This document shows, piece by piece, positions 43,444 through 50,873 of a DNA stretch of 64,000 bases. The notes beneath the pieces were generated by a model. The model saw only the letters and a list, made by a program, of their open reading frames with translations, did not search any database and was not told the DNA's origin. Numbering within the stretch: the first letter of the stretch is position 1; each line of letters starts with the position of its first letter. The DNA lies in assembly GCF_021044775.1 (NCBI RefSeq), contig NZ_JAJNOQ010000004.1:217760-281759 (forward strand), written 5' to 3'. The DNA comes from Paraeggerthella hominis. GTDB taxonomy: Bacteria > Actinomycetota > Coriobacteriia > Coriobacteriales > Eggerthellaceae. Position numbers and translations under genes: made by a program.

Positions 43444-44963
43444 CGACCTTCCCCTCGCCCCTGCAGCGAAAAGCGTCGCGCTGCCGCGCCGACCGCAACC
43501 GCTCCCGCCGCAACCGCAGCGGCTCCCGCGGCAACAGACAAGCCGTCGTCACCGGTCTTCGGCAGATACGAACCTTGCGCACCGCCGGAAGCGGGACTAT
43601 TGCCGGTCTTTCCGCTGGTCGGAACACCTGCGTCGCCCGACCCCAAATCCTTCACCTTTGCATCTCCCAAATACAGATGCAGGTCGGCAGACACGTCGCC
43701 GCCGCCCATTTCGCGCATGGGCTTGATGGTCATCGTGATGGGCAGCACCACGGTATCCTTCGAAGCTGCGATCACCACGCTGTACGTACGGCTTGCGCCG
43801 TTTTCGCTCACCACCGAGGCCGCGTATCCGCCGTACGAGAGTTTTTCGACGTAGTCCGACCTGTTCGTCGTGAAGCGCACTTCGAACATGCCATCGGAAC
43901 GAGGAACCACGTAAGCGGTGTCGCCGAAATACTGATCGGCCATCGACAGCTCGCCGGAATTTGCCTTGTAAAACTTCATAGGCACGGCATACGTATGCCC
44001 GGCAACGTATTCGGCGCGAGAGGAAGCGGCGCTCGGCTGCTGAGGCTGCGAGGGAGTTGTCGTCGAGTTCCCGTTTCCGTTCGAGGCGTCGGTATCCGGC
44101 TTTTCAGGCGTCGGAGCAGGCTGTTCGGTTCCGGGACCCTCCGGAACAACGGGGTCGACCGCATCAGGCGAGCCGTTGAACGTCTCGATAGCCGACGCTA
44201 AATCCGCTTCGGCAGCCACGATCTCCTCCGGCGTTGCAGCGGCGCCCTTTTCGACAACGGCACGGGCGCGCGCGATAGCATCCTGCAAAGATCGATACGC
44301 CTCGTCGCTCTTGCCACCCTGCGCGATGGCGGCGGCTTCATCGACAAGGGTCTCCAAGGGTCGGCCCTCGCCGTCAAGGCTGTCAACCGTCAAGCCGCTC
44401 CAGTCGATCAGGACCGCAGCGGTCTGGCGATTGTCGCCCATGGCCTGCGCGCCAAGTCGCAACGCAACGTAACCGGAAGTCTTGGCAACCTCGCCCAAAG
44501 GAACATCCGCCACGAACGGCCTACCGGCTTCGCCGCCAAAGTCCACAACTGCAACATCGGATCCGTTGGTGGCAAGCGCGTTCCCATCCACGCGATACGA
44601 CCCGAAATATCCCAGGTAGTTGCAGTACTGACCCAGAACCTGCCCGCTCATATTGAGGCTGAGCGTGTACGCCCCATGACGCACCGTCAGCAAACCAATC
44701 GGATCCAGCGCACTGCTTGCAATCGAACCCTGAGACGAACTCAAGTTGGAAGCCTGCAGCATGCGCACCGGAACCGCATAAGTTCCGTTCGCAAGATTAT
44801 CCTTGTCCAAGGAGACAGAGCTTCCCGTCGCTGCCTCTGCAGTCGGCATCGGCGCTGCGCCAACAGCCATGGCCTGCGCCGGCACTGCGCCCGCCGCCAA
44901 AGCAAACGCCAGCGCAACAGCGGAGCCTCGCGCGACAACGCCCGCCTTCATCGAATGTTCCAT
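43440..44963 (-). CDS. LPXTG-anchored protein with two NEAT-like domains
   Basis: A 507-residue cell-wall protein and the first gene of the haem operon. Domains: signal peptide (1-32); NEAT-like 1 (60-190, YAVPVRMLQASN to VLIDW, with Met175); a helical spacer (200-265); Pro/Thr-rich linker (266-315); NEAT-like 2 (323-432, YAVPMKFYKANSGELSMADQ to ADLHLYL, with Met416/Met419); and a C-terminal sorting signal LPKTG (467-471), hydrophobic helix and RR tail. The helix SMADQYF matches the distal haem-pocket helix of IsdA-type NEAT domains. The Tyr-x3-Tyr iron ligands in the last hairpin are replaced by Gly/Ser and preceded by Met. AAAGGATATCC precedes the ATG at 44963. Confidence 0.87.
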   Translation of the reverse strand: MEHSMKAGVVARGSAVALAFALAAGAVPAQAMAVGAAPMPTAEAATGSSVSLDKDNLANGTYAVPVRMLQASNLSSSQGSIASSALDPIGLLTVRHGAYTLSLNMSGQVLGQYCNYLGYFGSYRVDGNALATNGSDVAVVDFGGEAGRPFVADVPLGEVAKTSGYVALRLGAQAMGDNRQTAAVLIDWSGLTVDSLDGEGRPLETLVDEAAAIAQGGKSDEAYRSLQDAIARARAVVEKGAAATPEEIVAAEADLASAIETFNGSPDAVDPVVPEGPGTEQPAPTPEKPDTDASNGNGNSTTTPSQPQQPSAASSRAEYVAGHTYAVPMKFYKANSGELSMADQYFGDTAYVVPRSDGMFEVRFTTNRSDYVEKLSYGGYAASVVSENGASRTYSVVIAASKDTVVLPITMTIKPMREMGGGDVSADLHLYLGDAKVKDLGSGDAGVPTSGKTGNSPASGGAQGSYLPKTGDDGLSVAAGAAAVAAGAVAVGAAARRFSLQGRGEGR

Positions 44964-45034
44964 GGATATCCTTTCGTGTCGAACCGCCCGCTTCAAAGGG
45001 CTTCCCCTGCATTACATGCATGCGAAATATATTA

Positions 45035-45067
45035 TTAGCTTAGTAGTAATATGTTATCTAAGGCTAA
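45035..45067. promoter_or_regulatory. DtxR/IdeR-like dyad upstream of the haem operon
   Basis: TTAGCTTAG (45035-45043) and CTAAGGCTAA (45058-45067) are inverted half-sites resembling those of DtxR/IdeR iron regulators (TTAGGTTAG). The spacer is 14 bp, wider than in the classical 19-bp box. It lies 72 bp upstream of the first NEAT gene, in the promoter region, within a very AT-rich patch. Confidence 0.55.
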
Positions 45068-45263
45068 CTTTTTGACACGATACCACAGAACTTTACAAAT
45101 TCCTATGCAAAAGTTTTTCCGAACTTTGCCGCTACGCCAAAATCGGCACGGATCGAAGACGCCGTTTTGCCACGCGCCTCGCTCGCTCAAAGCGGCAGTC
45201 TCATCAAATGGGTGACAGCGTTTCCTATGCGAAGAAGGCGCGCGCACGAAAAATCGCTTTCCG

Positions 45264-45425
45264 TGGCAGGTTTTGACGGTTTGAGGTTGTCGAAGCCGGC
45301 GAATCGCGCGCACCCGAAGACATCACGCAGCGACCCAACGCCGTGATCAGGTAAAACAGAATGCAAATCAGACGACGAGAGAAGCGGCGCCCCGTTCGAC
45401 GACCTCAAACCGCAAGAACCTGCCA
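45264..45425. repeat. Element B: ~160-nt imperfect inverted-repeat element
   Basis: Arms at 45264-45296 and 45393-45425 are inverted copies matching at 27 of 33 positions, with a 96-nt interior. The interior carries GCATTCTGT on the minus strand (45364-45356). Size, architecture and internal motif match the elements at 50275-50437 and 57757-57913. There is no gene in the 45070-45586 gap; the rest of it holds this element, the haem operon promoter and the hairpin at 45461. Confidence 0.6.
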
Positions 45426-45460
45426 GCCATCAAGCTTTTACGAACCCCATGCGCAAAACA

Positions 45461-45518
45461 AGGCGGCCGAAGACGCGCGCAGCCGTCGCCGGGCGGCTGC
45501 GCGCGTCTTCGGCCGCCT
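45461..45518 (-). terminator. Perfect 25-bp hairpin terminator after vanZ-like gene
   Basis: Arms at 45461-45485 and 45494-45518 pair perfectly around an 8-nt loop. On the minus strand the stem is followed by TGTTTTGC. It lies 69 bp after the vanZ-like stop and probably ends the tetR-nqo-isochorismatase-vanZ transcript. Confidence 0.8.
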
Positions 45519-45586
45519 CGCATTCCTCAGCCAAATCGTTTTCTCAACCTGGCACGCAATCTCTGCGGCGGAACAAGCAGGAAAGG

Positions 45587-46057
45587 CTACCGCGCGTCGT
45601 TCGGAACCCGCCCCTCAAGGCGCCGGCTCAGCAGGAAGAACGCAATCCCCGAGCCCAACGCGGCACCCGCGGTGTCAACCGCCCAATCCACGGGATCGCA
45701 CATGCGACCAGGAACGAACAACTGATGGAACTCATCGGTCACGCCGTACAGACTGCCGCACGCAACAGCCAGCGCGCAAGCACGTCGAAGGGGCATGTGG
45801 CAACGCAGCGCATTCGCCCACAACGCACCGAACACGGTGTATTCGCAGAAATGCGCAATCGAGTTGATGGCATCGGCCTCGGGTCCCAAGATGTGCGCCT
45901 GCAGCTCCTTCAACGCCTGATACAGGTGCGAAAGGAGTCCCGTGCCTTGATTCAGATCGCTGCCCGTGTTCGCCGACATGCAAAAGATGAACACCGCCCA
46001 AGCAGCAACCGCCAACCAGCTCAGAATCGTGAATCGCTTGGATTTCAGGTGGCCCAT
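45587..46057 (-). CDS. VanZ-like membrane protein
   Basis: A 156-residue VanZ-family protein with four membrane helices. Motifs are FIFCMSANTGSDLNQGTG near the N-terminus and AHFCEYTVFGALW, then YGVTDEFHQLFVPGR, where the conserved polar residues face the membrane. VanZ-like proteins give low-level teicoplanin resistance in the founding member; the general function is unclear. The start at 46057 overlaps the isochorismatase stop (TGATG), so translation is coupled. It is the last gene of the TetR-controlled operon. Confidence 0.87.
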   Translation of the reverse strand: MGHLKSKRFTILSWLAVAAWAVFIFCMSANTGSDLNQGTGLLSHLYQALKELQAHILGPEADAINSIAHFCEYTVFGALWANALRCHMPLRRACALAVACGSLYGVTDEFHQLFVPGRMCDPVDWAVDTAGAALGSGIAFFLLSRRLEGRVPNDAR

Positions 46058-46620
46058 CAGCGATTTGCCACCTTGATCTGCAGGCTTTCCATCGTATCGA
46101 GGGCAGCCTCGTTCAAGCGGACGTCGAACGAACCCGTGCATGCGGCATCAACCGTAACCGGCACATCGGGACATGCGGTCTTCACCAGCACCGCATTGGC
46201 CACCACGCATATATTGGACACCAACCCCACCAGCTCGATCTCCTCGAACGGCAGCGCTCCCGCTTCGTCGGCTGCACGCTGGGCCGACCTCAACCAATCG
46301 AACAACTCGACCGAGCCGAAAACGGGCTTGAAAAACACTTTGTCAGAGTCGAGCAGTTCCGAAGCAACCGCTCCGTACAGCTTGTGACCAGGCGTATTCT
46401 CGATGCAGTGTTCAACCGGAAGGTTGCGCCCTTCCTGGGTGCTCAGGTAGTCGGATCCGTGCGTATCGAACGTAAATACAACGTCGTCCCCCCGTTTCCG
46501 GTACTCCGAAATCTTGTTCGCAATAGGCTGCGCGAGCTTTTCCGCTCCCGCAAAGCCCAACGCGCCATCTACAAAGTCAACCTGATAGTCCACCACAATC
46601 AGCAAGCGACTCACGTGCAT
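46057..46620 (-). CDS. Isochorismatase-like cysteine hydrolase (nicotinamidase type)
   Basis: A 187-residue (or 185 from GTG 46614, which is better spaced from GAGGAGG) cysteine hydrolase. The catalytic triad is Asp in VVDYQVDFVDG, Lys in FFKPVFGS and Cys in VSNICVVANAVLVK. The DTHGSDY segment resembles the metal site of nicotinamidases (DxHxxxH), but the final His is not evident. Family members hydrolyse nicotinamide, carbamates or isochorismate. It is 23 nt from the quinone-reductase stop, and the operon suggests redox or NAD metabolism. Confidence 0.85.
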   Translation of the reverse strand: MHVSRLLIVVDYQVDFVDGALGFAGAEKLAQPIANKISEYRKRGDDVVFTFDTHGSDYLSTQEGRNLPVEHCIENTPGHKLYGAVASELLDSDKVFFKPVFGSVELFDWLRSAQRAADEAGALPFEEIELVGLVSNICVVANAVLVKTACPDVPVTVDAACTGSFDVRLNEAALDTMESLQIKVANR

Positions 46621-46643
46621 TCCTCCTCTGCCTTACCGCCAAC

Positions 46644-47204
46644 TCACCCGAGCTTCGCCATCTGAGCGCGCGCCTTGTCCATCTGATCCTCAACGTCAAT
46701 GCCCACGATGTCCAAGCCCTCCGCCGCCACGAAACGCGTTTCCGGTATTCCGAACATGCGCGCAATGCCGCACAGATAGTCGTATCCGAAGTTCGCATCC
46801 CCCACGAAGCCGCCGGACGTCGTAAGGTACGTGAGGGTCGCCGCCTTGCACAAGCCCTCGCACCGCGCATCCTCGGTAAAATGAAACGTGCTGTCGCACA
46901 CGCTGACATGCTCCAGATACACCTTGAGCGAAGCCGGGAACGAGAGGTCCCAGTACGGCGCGCCAATTACAATGTCATCCGCCTCGGCGAACTGGCGCGA
47001 CAGCGCGAATATCGGATCGTCCCACGCACCCGCAGTCTGCTTCTCCACGCGATCCGCCACCATATCGGCGTCAAAAGGCTTCAACGCGAGCGCCGCCAAG
47101 TCAACTTCGACGACGTCCTGCTTCCGCGCAAGGTACTCGCGGCACAACGTAAGTGTACGGGAATCATGCCCCCTCATGCAGGCATTCACGAACAATGTGG
47201 TCAT
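46644..47204 (-). CDS. Flavodoxin-fold NAD(P)H quinone/azo reductase family protein
   Basis: A 186-residue FMN-dependent flavodoxin-like oxidoreductase. Visible are the N-terminal phosphate-binding region (MTTLFVNACMRGHDSRTLTL), the conserved IVIGAPYWDLSFPASLKVYLEHV and the flavin-contacting TTSGGF. It probably transfers two electrons from NAD(P)H to quinones, azo or nitro compounds. The start at 47204 has TAGGAG 7 nt upstream; the longer frame overlaps tetR. It follows tetR by 43 nt. TetR-controlled reductases of this type often respond to quinone or electrophile stress. Confidence 0.87.
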   Translation of the reverse strand: MTTLFVNACMRGHDSRTLTLCREYLARKQDVVEVDLAALALKPFDADMVADRVEKQTAGAWDDPIFALSRQFAEADDIVIGAPYWDLSFPASLKVYLEHVSVCDSTFHFTEDARCEGLCKAATLTYLTTSGGFVGDANFGYDYLCGIARMFGIPETRFVAAEGLDIVGIDVEDQMDKARAQMAKLG

Positions 47205-47247
47205 TGCGGCTCCTATCGCCCTGAACGATTCATCGGCTTTCGTTCGC

Positions 47248-47901
47248 TCATGATACCGCAATTGGATCCATGTCCAGGCGCAATGCCTGCTCAACCACCT
47301 TCATAAGAGCTTCGTCGGATATGTCGGGATTGATTTTGACAAGGCCCACCAAGCCGAATATGACCACGCAGAACATCTCGTACACCAGGTCTATTTCAAT
47401 ATGGTGGTATTCCGCGTACTCCACTACGATGTGATCGTGAATGCAGTCCACCGTTTCGCGCACGGCGCGCACGTCGAACGAGTCGCGCATCCCCAGCTCT
47501 TCGAGCACGCGAATCATCGGACGCTGATTGCCCTCCGCGTCGTACAGCGCGCGCCGAAACGTGGCGATGCAGGTTTTAAGGGATCCGGGCGTATCGCCGA
47601 ACGCGCGCGATTCGTTCCACACGACCACGCTTTCCACCAGGTCTTCTACGTAGTCGTCCAGCACCGCATCGATGACGGCTTGCTTGTTTTCGAAGTAATA
47701 GTAGACCAGTTCACGCGTGACGCCCGCCTCTGCCGCAATGTCCTTCACGGTAGTCGCGCGCACGCCTTGCCGCTCGAACAGCGAACGGGCCGCGGCCATG
47801 ATATCCCCCGCCGGGCCATCGAGTCGCTTGCGCTCGATCAAAGAACGCCCGCAATCGCGCCGCGCCGGCTCGTATCTGGTCTGTCGGGTGCCCAACCGCA
47901 T
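47248..47901 (-). CDS. TetR-family transcriptional regulator
   Basis: A 217-residue TetR regulator. The N-terminal HTH reads ARSLFERQGVRATTVKDIAA, followed by EAGVTRELVYYYFENKQAV. The helical ligand-binding domain that follows is not conserved. The ORF opens further upstream (47991, 48057), but a TATAAT box and a large dyad lie in that stretch, and GAGGGGAG precedes the ATG at 47901, so 47901 is the better start. It is the first gene of an operon with a quinone/azo reductase, a cysteine hydrolase and a VanZ-like protein, which it probably represses with itself. Confidence 0.9.
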   Translation of the reverse strand: MRLGTRQTRYEPARRDCGRSLIERKRLDGPAGDIMAAARSLFERQGVRATTVKDIAAEAGVTRELVYYYFENKQAVIDAVLDDYVEDLVESVVVWNESRAFGDTPGSLKTCIATFRRALYDAEGNQRPMIRVLEELGMRDSFDVRAVRETVDCIHDHIVVEYAEYHHIEIDLVYEMFCVVIFGLVGLVKINPDISDEALMKVVEQALRLDMDPIAVS

Positions 47902-47928
47902 TGCATCTCCCCTCGCGCCGAAACGCGC

Positions 47929-47963
47929 ATGGACGCGCACAGGGCGATCCTGTGCGCGTCCAT
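47929..47963. promoter_or_regulatory. TetR operator dyad overlapping the promoter
   Basis: A perfect 15-bp inverted repeat (47929-47943 and 47949-47963, 5-nt centre) overlaps the end of the -10 box and the transcription start region of the tetR operon. Confidence 0.85.
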
Positions 47964-47991
47964 TATACGAAAGATGACTCTGTTCAGTCAT
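47962..47991 (-). promoter_or_regulatory. Promoter of the tetR operon
   Basis: On the minus strand, ATGACT (47991-47986), an 18-bp spacer and TATAAT (47967-47962). A small dyad (ATGACT-N6-AGTCAT, 47974-47991) covers the -35 region. Confidence 0.7.
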
Positions 47992-48058
47992 GGCGAAGAT
48001 GCGTTGCGCGTCAAGCGGCTGCCGACGCGGGGCGCAGTCGCCCTCGCGCCGACGCATG

Positions 48059-49021
48059 CTAACGGTTTTCCTGGGCGACCCGCTGGTACGCCTTCGTATC
48101 GGCGTACAGCTCGTCCTTCACCGGGTTCAACTTGCAGCGGCGAATCTTGCGGAACTGGTAGACGGCAAGCGCCACGTTCGACGCAAGCGCCACCAAGCTC
48201 ACCGCGAAGAACGCAGCCGGATTATGCGTGGTCGGAATTGGAGCCAACACATCGGCGAACTGGGGCACCGTCATAACGAACATGATCCACAAGCCCAGCG
48301 TTTGAGCACGATGCTGCAGCCAAGCGCCCTTCTTGATGAAGAACGTGGGAATCGTGCATGCCAGCAGCAGCGCCAAGCCGCAGTAGGCGGAGTGGTCGGA
48401 AATGCAGTTGTACGTGTAGGCGAAGTTCCACAGATCGTACGCGATGATCCATGCCCAAATCATGTCGGGCCAGATCATGTCCTTAGACGAGTCCTTCGAG
48501 ATGAAGATGCCGAACCAACCGCAAATGGTAACGATATTCAAAATGCCCGCAATGCCGTTCATGATGTTCCACGGACCCGAAATCGTCCACAGGTTCTCGA
48601 CGATACCGCCCTGCCATAGCCCGAAGCTGAACACCTGGAAATCGCGGATGACCGCTTCGGCAATATTGATCGCCAGAATAAGAGGCGGGAAGCACAAGGC
48701 CCACTTCTTTTCGTACAGATGGTGCACCTTGCCGTCCTTGCCGCGCCACTTCACGAAGCGCAGCGCGATGAATCCCAGGCAGCCGGCCAACGCCGAGTAC
48801 GTTTTCACCCAGTTGAACCACGTGCCCGTACCGTACTCGTTGCCAGGCGCCGCCGTAGTCGGCCACACGAACACGGTCAAAACGATAGGCACCACGGCAA
48901 ACAGCGCAATGCCCGCCCACAGCGACGTGCGGCCTAGCTCGTTGAACGCCATAAGCGCAAACAGGATGAACAGCCAAATGGCCCAGTACAGCGGATCGGC
49001 CGCTTGATACAGAATGCCCAC
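48059..49021 (-). CDS. Multi-helix membrane protein of unknown function (DUF5692-like), paralogue of the divergent gene
   Basis: A 320-residue integral membrane protein with about 9-10 helices and many Trp residues. I do not recognise a characterised family. Conserved blocks shared with the divergent protein at 49251 include NIAEAVIRDFQVF/NIAEATLRDVQMG and YDLWNFAYTYN/MWNFLYTTWN. The start is taken as GTG 49021 because AAAGGGGCG precedes it and the length then matches its paralogue (304); the ATG at 49117 would add a non-conserved tail through the promoter region. A polar C-terminal tail is cytoplasmic by positive-inside tendency. Nothing in it suggests a known enzyme; a sensor, small-molecule transporter or haem/quinone protein are all possible. 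Confidence 0.72.
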   Translation of the reverse strand: MGILYQAADPLYWAIWLFILFALMAFNELGRTSLWAGIALFAVVPIVLTVFVWPTTAAPGNEYGTGTWFNWVKTYSALAGCLGFIALRFVKWRGKDGKVHHLYEKKWALCFPPLILAINIAEAVIRDFQVFSFGLWQGGIVENLWTISGPWNIMNGIAGILNIVTICGWFGIFISKDSSKDMIWPDMIWAWIIAYDLWNFAYTYNCISDHSAYCGLALLLACTIPTFFIKKGAWLQHRAQTLGLWIMFVMTVPQFADVLAPIPTTHNPAAFFAVSLVALASNVALAVYQFRKIRRCKLNPVKDELYADTKAYQRVAQENR

Positions 49022-49109
49022 GAGAATCGCCCCTTTGCAAACTCTCTTGCGGCGAACCCCTCCGTCGCCACCCATACGCCCCGCAGTATACGAGGGGCTT
49101 TCAAGGAAG

Positions 49110-49140
49110 TCTTTCACACAAGGGGTCCTTTTGTGAAAGA
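49110..49140. promoter_or_regulatory. 31-bp dyad between divergent membrane-protein genes
   Basis: TCTTTCACA and TGTGAAAGA (9-bp arms) enclose inner arms AAGG and CCTT around GGT, with one mismatched position. It lies between the two paralogous genes. A minus-strand TATACT (49085-49090) may be the -10 of the left gene, putting the dyad over its -35 region. Confidence 0.65.
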
Positions 49141-49250
49141 AGCCGAATCGCAGACGATGCTAGACTGGCGCCAAGCGCGCCACCTGGGAAAAGAGCGCGA
49201 ATGCCGTCGCGAAAGACGGCCAGGTCGTTTCGGCAGAAAGGGGATTCGCC

Positions 49251-50165
49251 ATGACCGTGCCCGTTTGGGTCACACCCGTCTCCATGGTTGTCTACACCGT
49301 GTTGCTCATGCTGCTCACCGAGTTCATGAGGCGACATTACCGCACGTCAATGTGGGTATGGGTAATTTCTCTGATTACCGTTCCGCTTTGGATCGCCAAC
49401 ATTCCGGGCGACGACTGGTTCCGCTGGGCCAAAAACCTGTCCGTCATTTTGCCGCTCATCTTCGCGGGGCTCGGACGCATCGCCGCCGTCGAGCAGAAAG
49501 ACACTCCTTTCTGGCGGCTCATGCGCAAACGCTGGGTTCGATGGGTGCTGTACGGAATCGTGTTCTGCAACATTGCCGAAGCCACGCTGCGCGACGTGCA
49601 GATGGGCAATACGATGAACGCCCTAGCTGGATTCATCCTGTGCATTACCATGCCCTTCGGTGACAAATTCTGGAAATACGACACTTCCAGCCATGGCGAG
49701 ATCCTGTCCTACACCGTACCCATGTGGAACTTCCTCTACACCACCTGGAACGCCTGCTTCGTGTACGCCGAGGGCCATGAGTTCTTCGCTTCCACCTGCT
49801 GCATCCTGGCAGCGGCCGAACTGTATCCCATCGTCATGCGAAGGCCGGAGCTCTACATCACCGGGCGTATTTACACGCTTGGCGCGCACCTTTTGCTGCG
49901 CAGCTGCTTCCCGCTTTTGTTCCCCACCATCATGAACAGCGCCTCCTGGTTCAACCCCGAAGTCATGTACTGGTGGGGCATGGTCAACGGCATCATCGGC
50001 ATCCCATTCGTATTCTGGTACTGCTACCAGCTCAACAGCGGCAAGGCGCCGGTAACGTTTCGTCGCGGCGCAGCGCGTCAGAAGTACCTGGAAGGCCGCG
50101 CAAACGGCACTATCGACGAATACGGCGACCCGGTAGCGCCGCCCGCAACGGCAACCGGCGCATAG
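49251..50165 (+). CDS. Multi-helix membrane protein of unknown function (DUF5692-like), divergent paralogue
   Basis: A 304-residue membrane protein with ~9 helices, similar in layout to the protein encoded divergently at 48059-49021. Matching blocks are NIAEATLRDVQMG, TVPMWNFLYTTWNACFVYAEG and the Trp-rich SWFNPEVMYWWGMVNG. The two share size, hydrophobic profile and a cluster of His/Asn/Trp near the same helix, which suggests a heteromeric pair. AGAAAGGGG precedes the ATG. No known function is assigned. Confidence 0.75.
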   Translation: MTVPVWVTPVSMVVYTVLLMLLTEFMRRHYRTSMWVWVISLITVPLWIANIPGDDWFRWAKNLSVILPLIFAGLGRIAAVEQKDTPFWRLMRKRWVRWVLYGIVFCNIAEATLRDVQMGNTMNALAGFILCITMPFGDKFWKYDTSSHGEILSYTVPMWNFLYTTWNACFVYAEGHEFFASTCCILAAAELYPIVMRRPELYITGRIYTLGAHLLLRSCFPLLFPTIMNSASWFNPEVMYWWGMVNGIIGIPFVFWYCYQLNSGKAPVTFRRGAARQKYLEGRANGTIDEYGDPVAPPATATGA

Positions 50166-50207
50166 AGGTCGACACCAGCTGCTCAAGAAGGTTTCGTCCA
50201 GAACGCA

Positions 50208-50251
50208 CGAAGGCCCGGTCGGACTCGCCCCGCGAGCCGTCCGGGCCTTCG
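50208..50251 (+). terminator. Hairpin after the membrane-protein gene
   Basis: An 11-bp stem (CGAAGGCCCGG with its complement at 50241-50251) and a 22-nt loop, 42 bp after the stop. No U-tract. Confidence 0.5.
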
Positions 50252-50274
50252 GCGACAATGCCGAAAACGACGTG

Positions 50275-50437
50275 GAACGTGGCGCGGAATTGCGGGTCTG
50301 CGCTTCTGGATACGCGCCTTCGACAATCGTTGAGGGTACTGCACTTTGCTGGTCTGGACCGTTGATGCAAGCGCACAAAACAACCGCGCCCGACAAGCCG
50401 CGCAAGGAGCGCAGACCCGCGATTTCGCGCCACGTTC
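50275..50437 (+). repeat. Element A: ~160-nt inverted-repeat element, candidate structured RNA
   Basis: Arms at 50275-50304 and 50408-50437 are inverted copies matching at 28 of 30 positions. Both exceptions would be G-U pairs in a plus-strand RNA. The interior is 103 nt and carries GCACTTTGC at 50341. The 50166-50572 gap otherwise holds only the hairpin at 50208 and no gene. See elements B and C. Confidence 0.65.
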
Positions 50438-50572
50438 TGCGGCCGCCGCGCATCGACAACAGCTCAACGGCAGAATTGGACGCATCGGCGCCGCGGCAAC
50501 AGGAGCGCACTGCGAGCAGAACTCAACTTGCAGGCCGCAACCCTTGGACCGCAAAGCCGTCCTCGTAAAACC

Positions 50573-50872
50573 CTACCCGCGCTTCGAGGTGTCGCCAAGC
50601 GCAGCAAGAGCGGCACCGTAGCCGCCGGATCCGTAACTCAAGCACTTCGACACGCGCGCGATGGTCGTGGCCGACGCACCGGTAGCTTCTTCAATGGCCG
50701 CGTACGACTTCCCCGCATCAAGCTGTCGAGCCACAGCCAATCGTTGCGAGGTATCCTTGATCTCTCGAATAGTGAACAGGTCTTCCAACAGGGCGAAAAT
50801 GGTGTCTTCGTCGTCGAGCGCAGCGAACACGTGCAGCAGATCTTCAACTTCGGGCGTCCTGAGATCGCTCAT
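50573..50872 (-). CDS. TrpR-like YerC/YecD family DNA-binding protein
   Basis: A 99-residue all-helical protein of the TrpR-like YerC/YecD family. The helix-turn-helix is seen in QRLAVARQLDAGKSYAAIEE and ATGASATTIARVSKCLSYGSGGY. The family keeps the TrpR DNA-binding fold, but a role in tryptophan sensing is not established. Its ATG is 1 nt after the cimA stop, so it is translationally coupled to the branched-chain operon. It may regulate this operon or a distant one. Confidence 0.88.
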   Translation of the reverse strand: MSDLRTPEVEDLLHVFAALDDEDTIFALLEDLFTIREIKDTSQRLAVARQLDAGKSYAAIEEATGASATTIARVSKCLSYGSGGYGAALAALGDTSKRG

Positions 50873-50873
50873 G

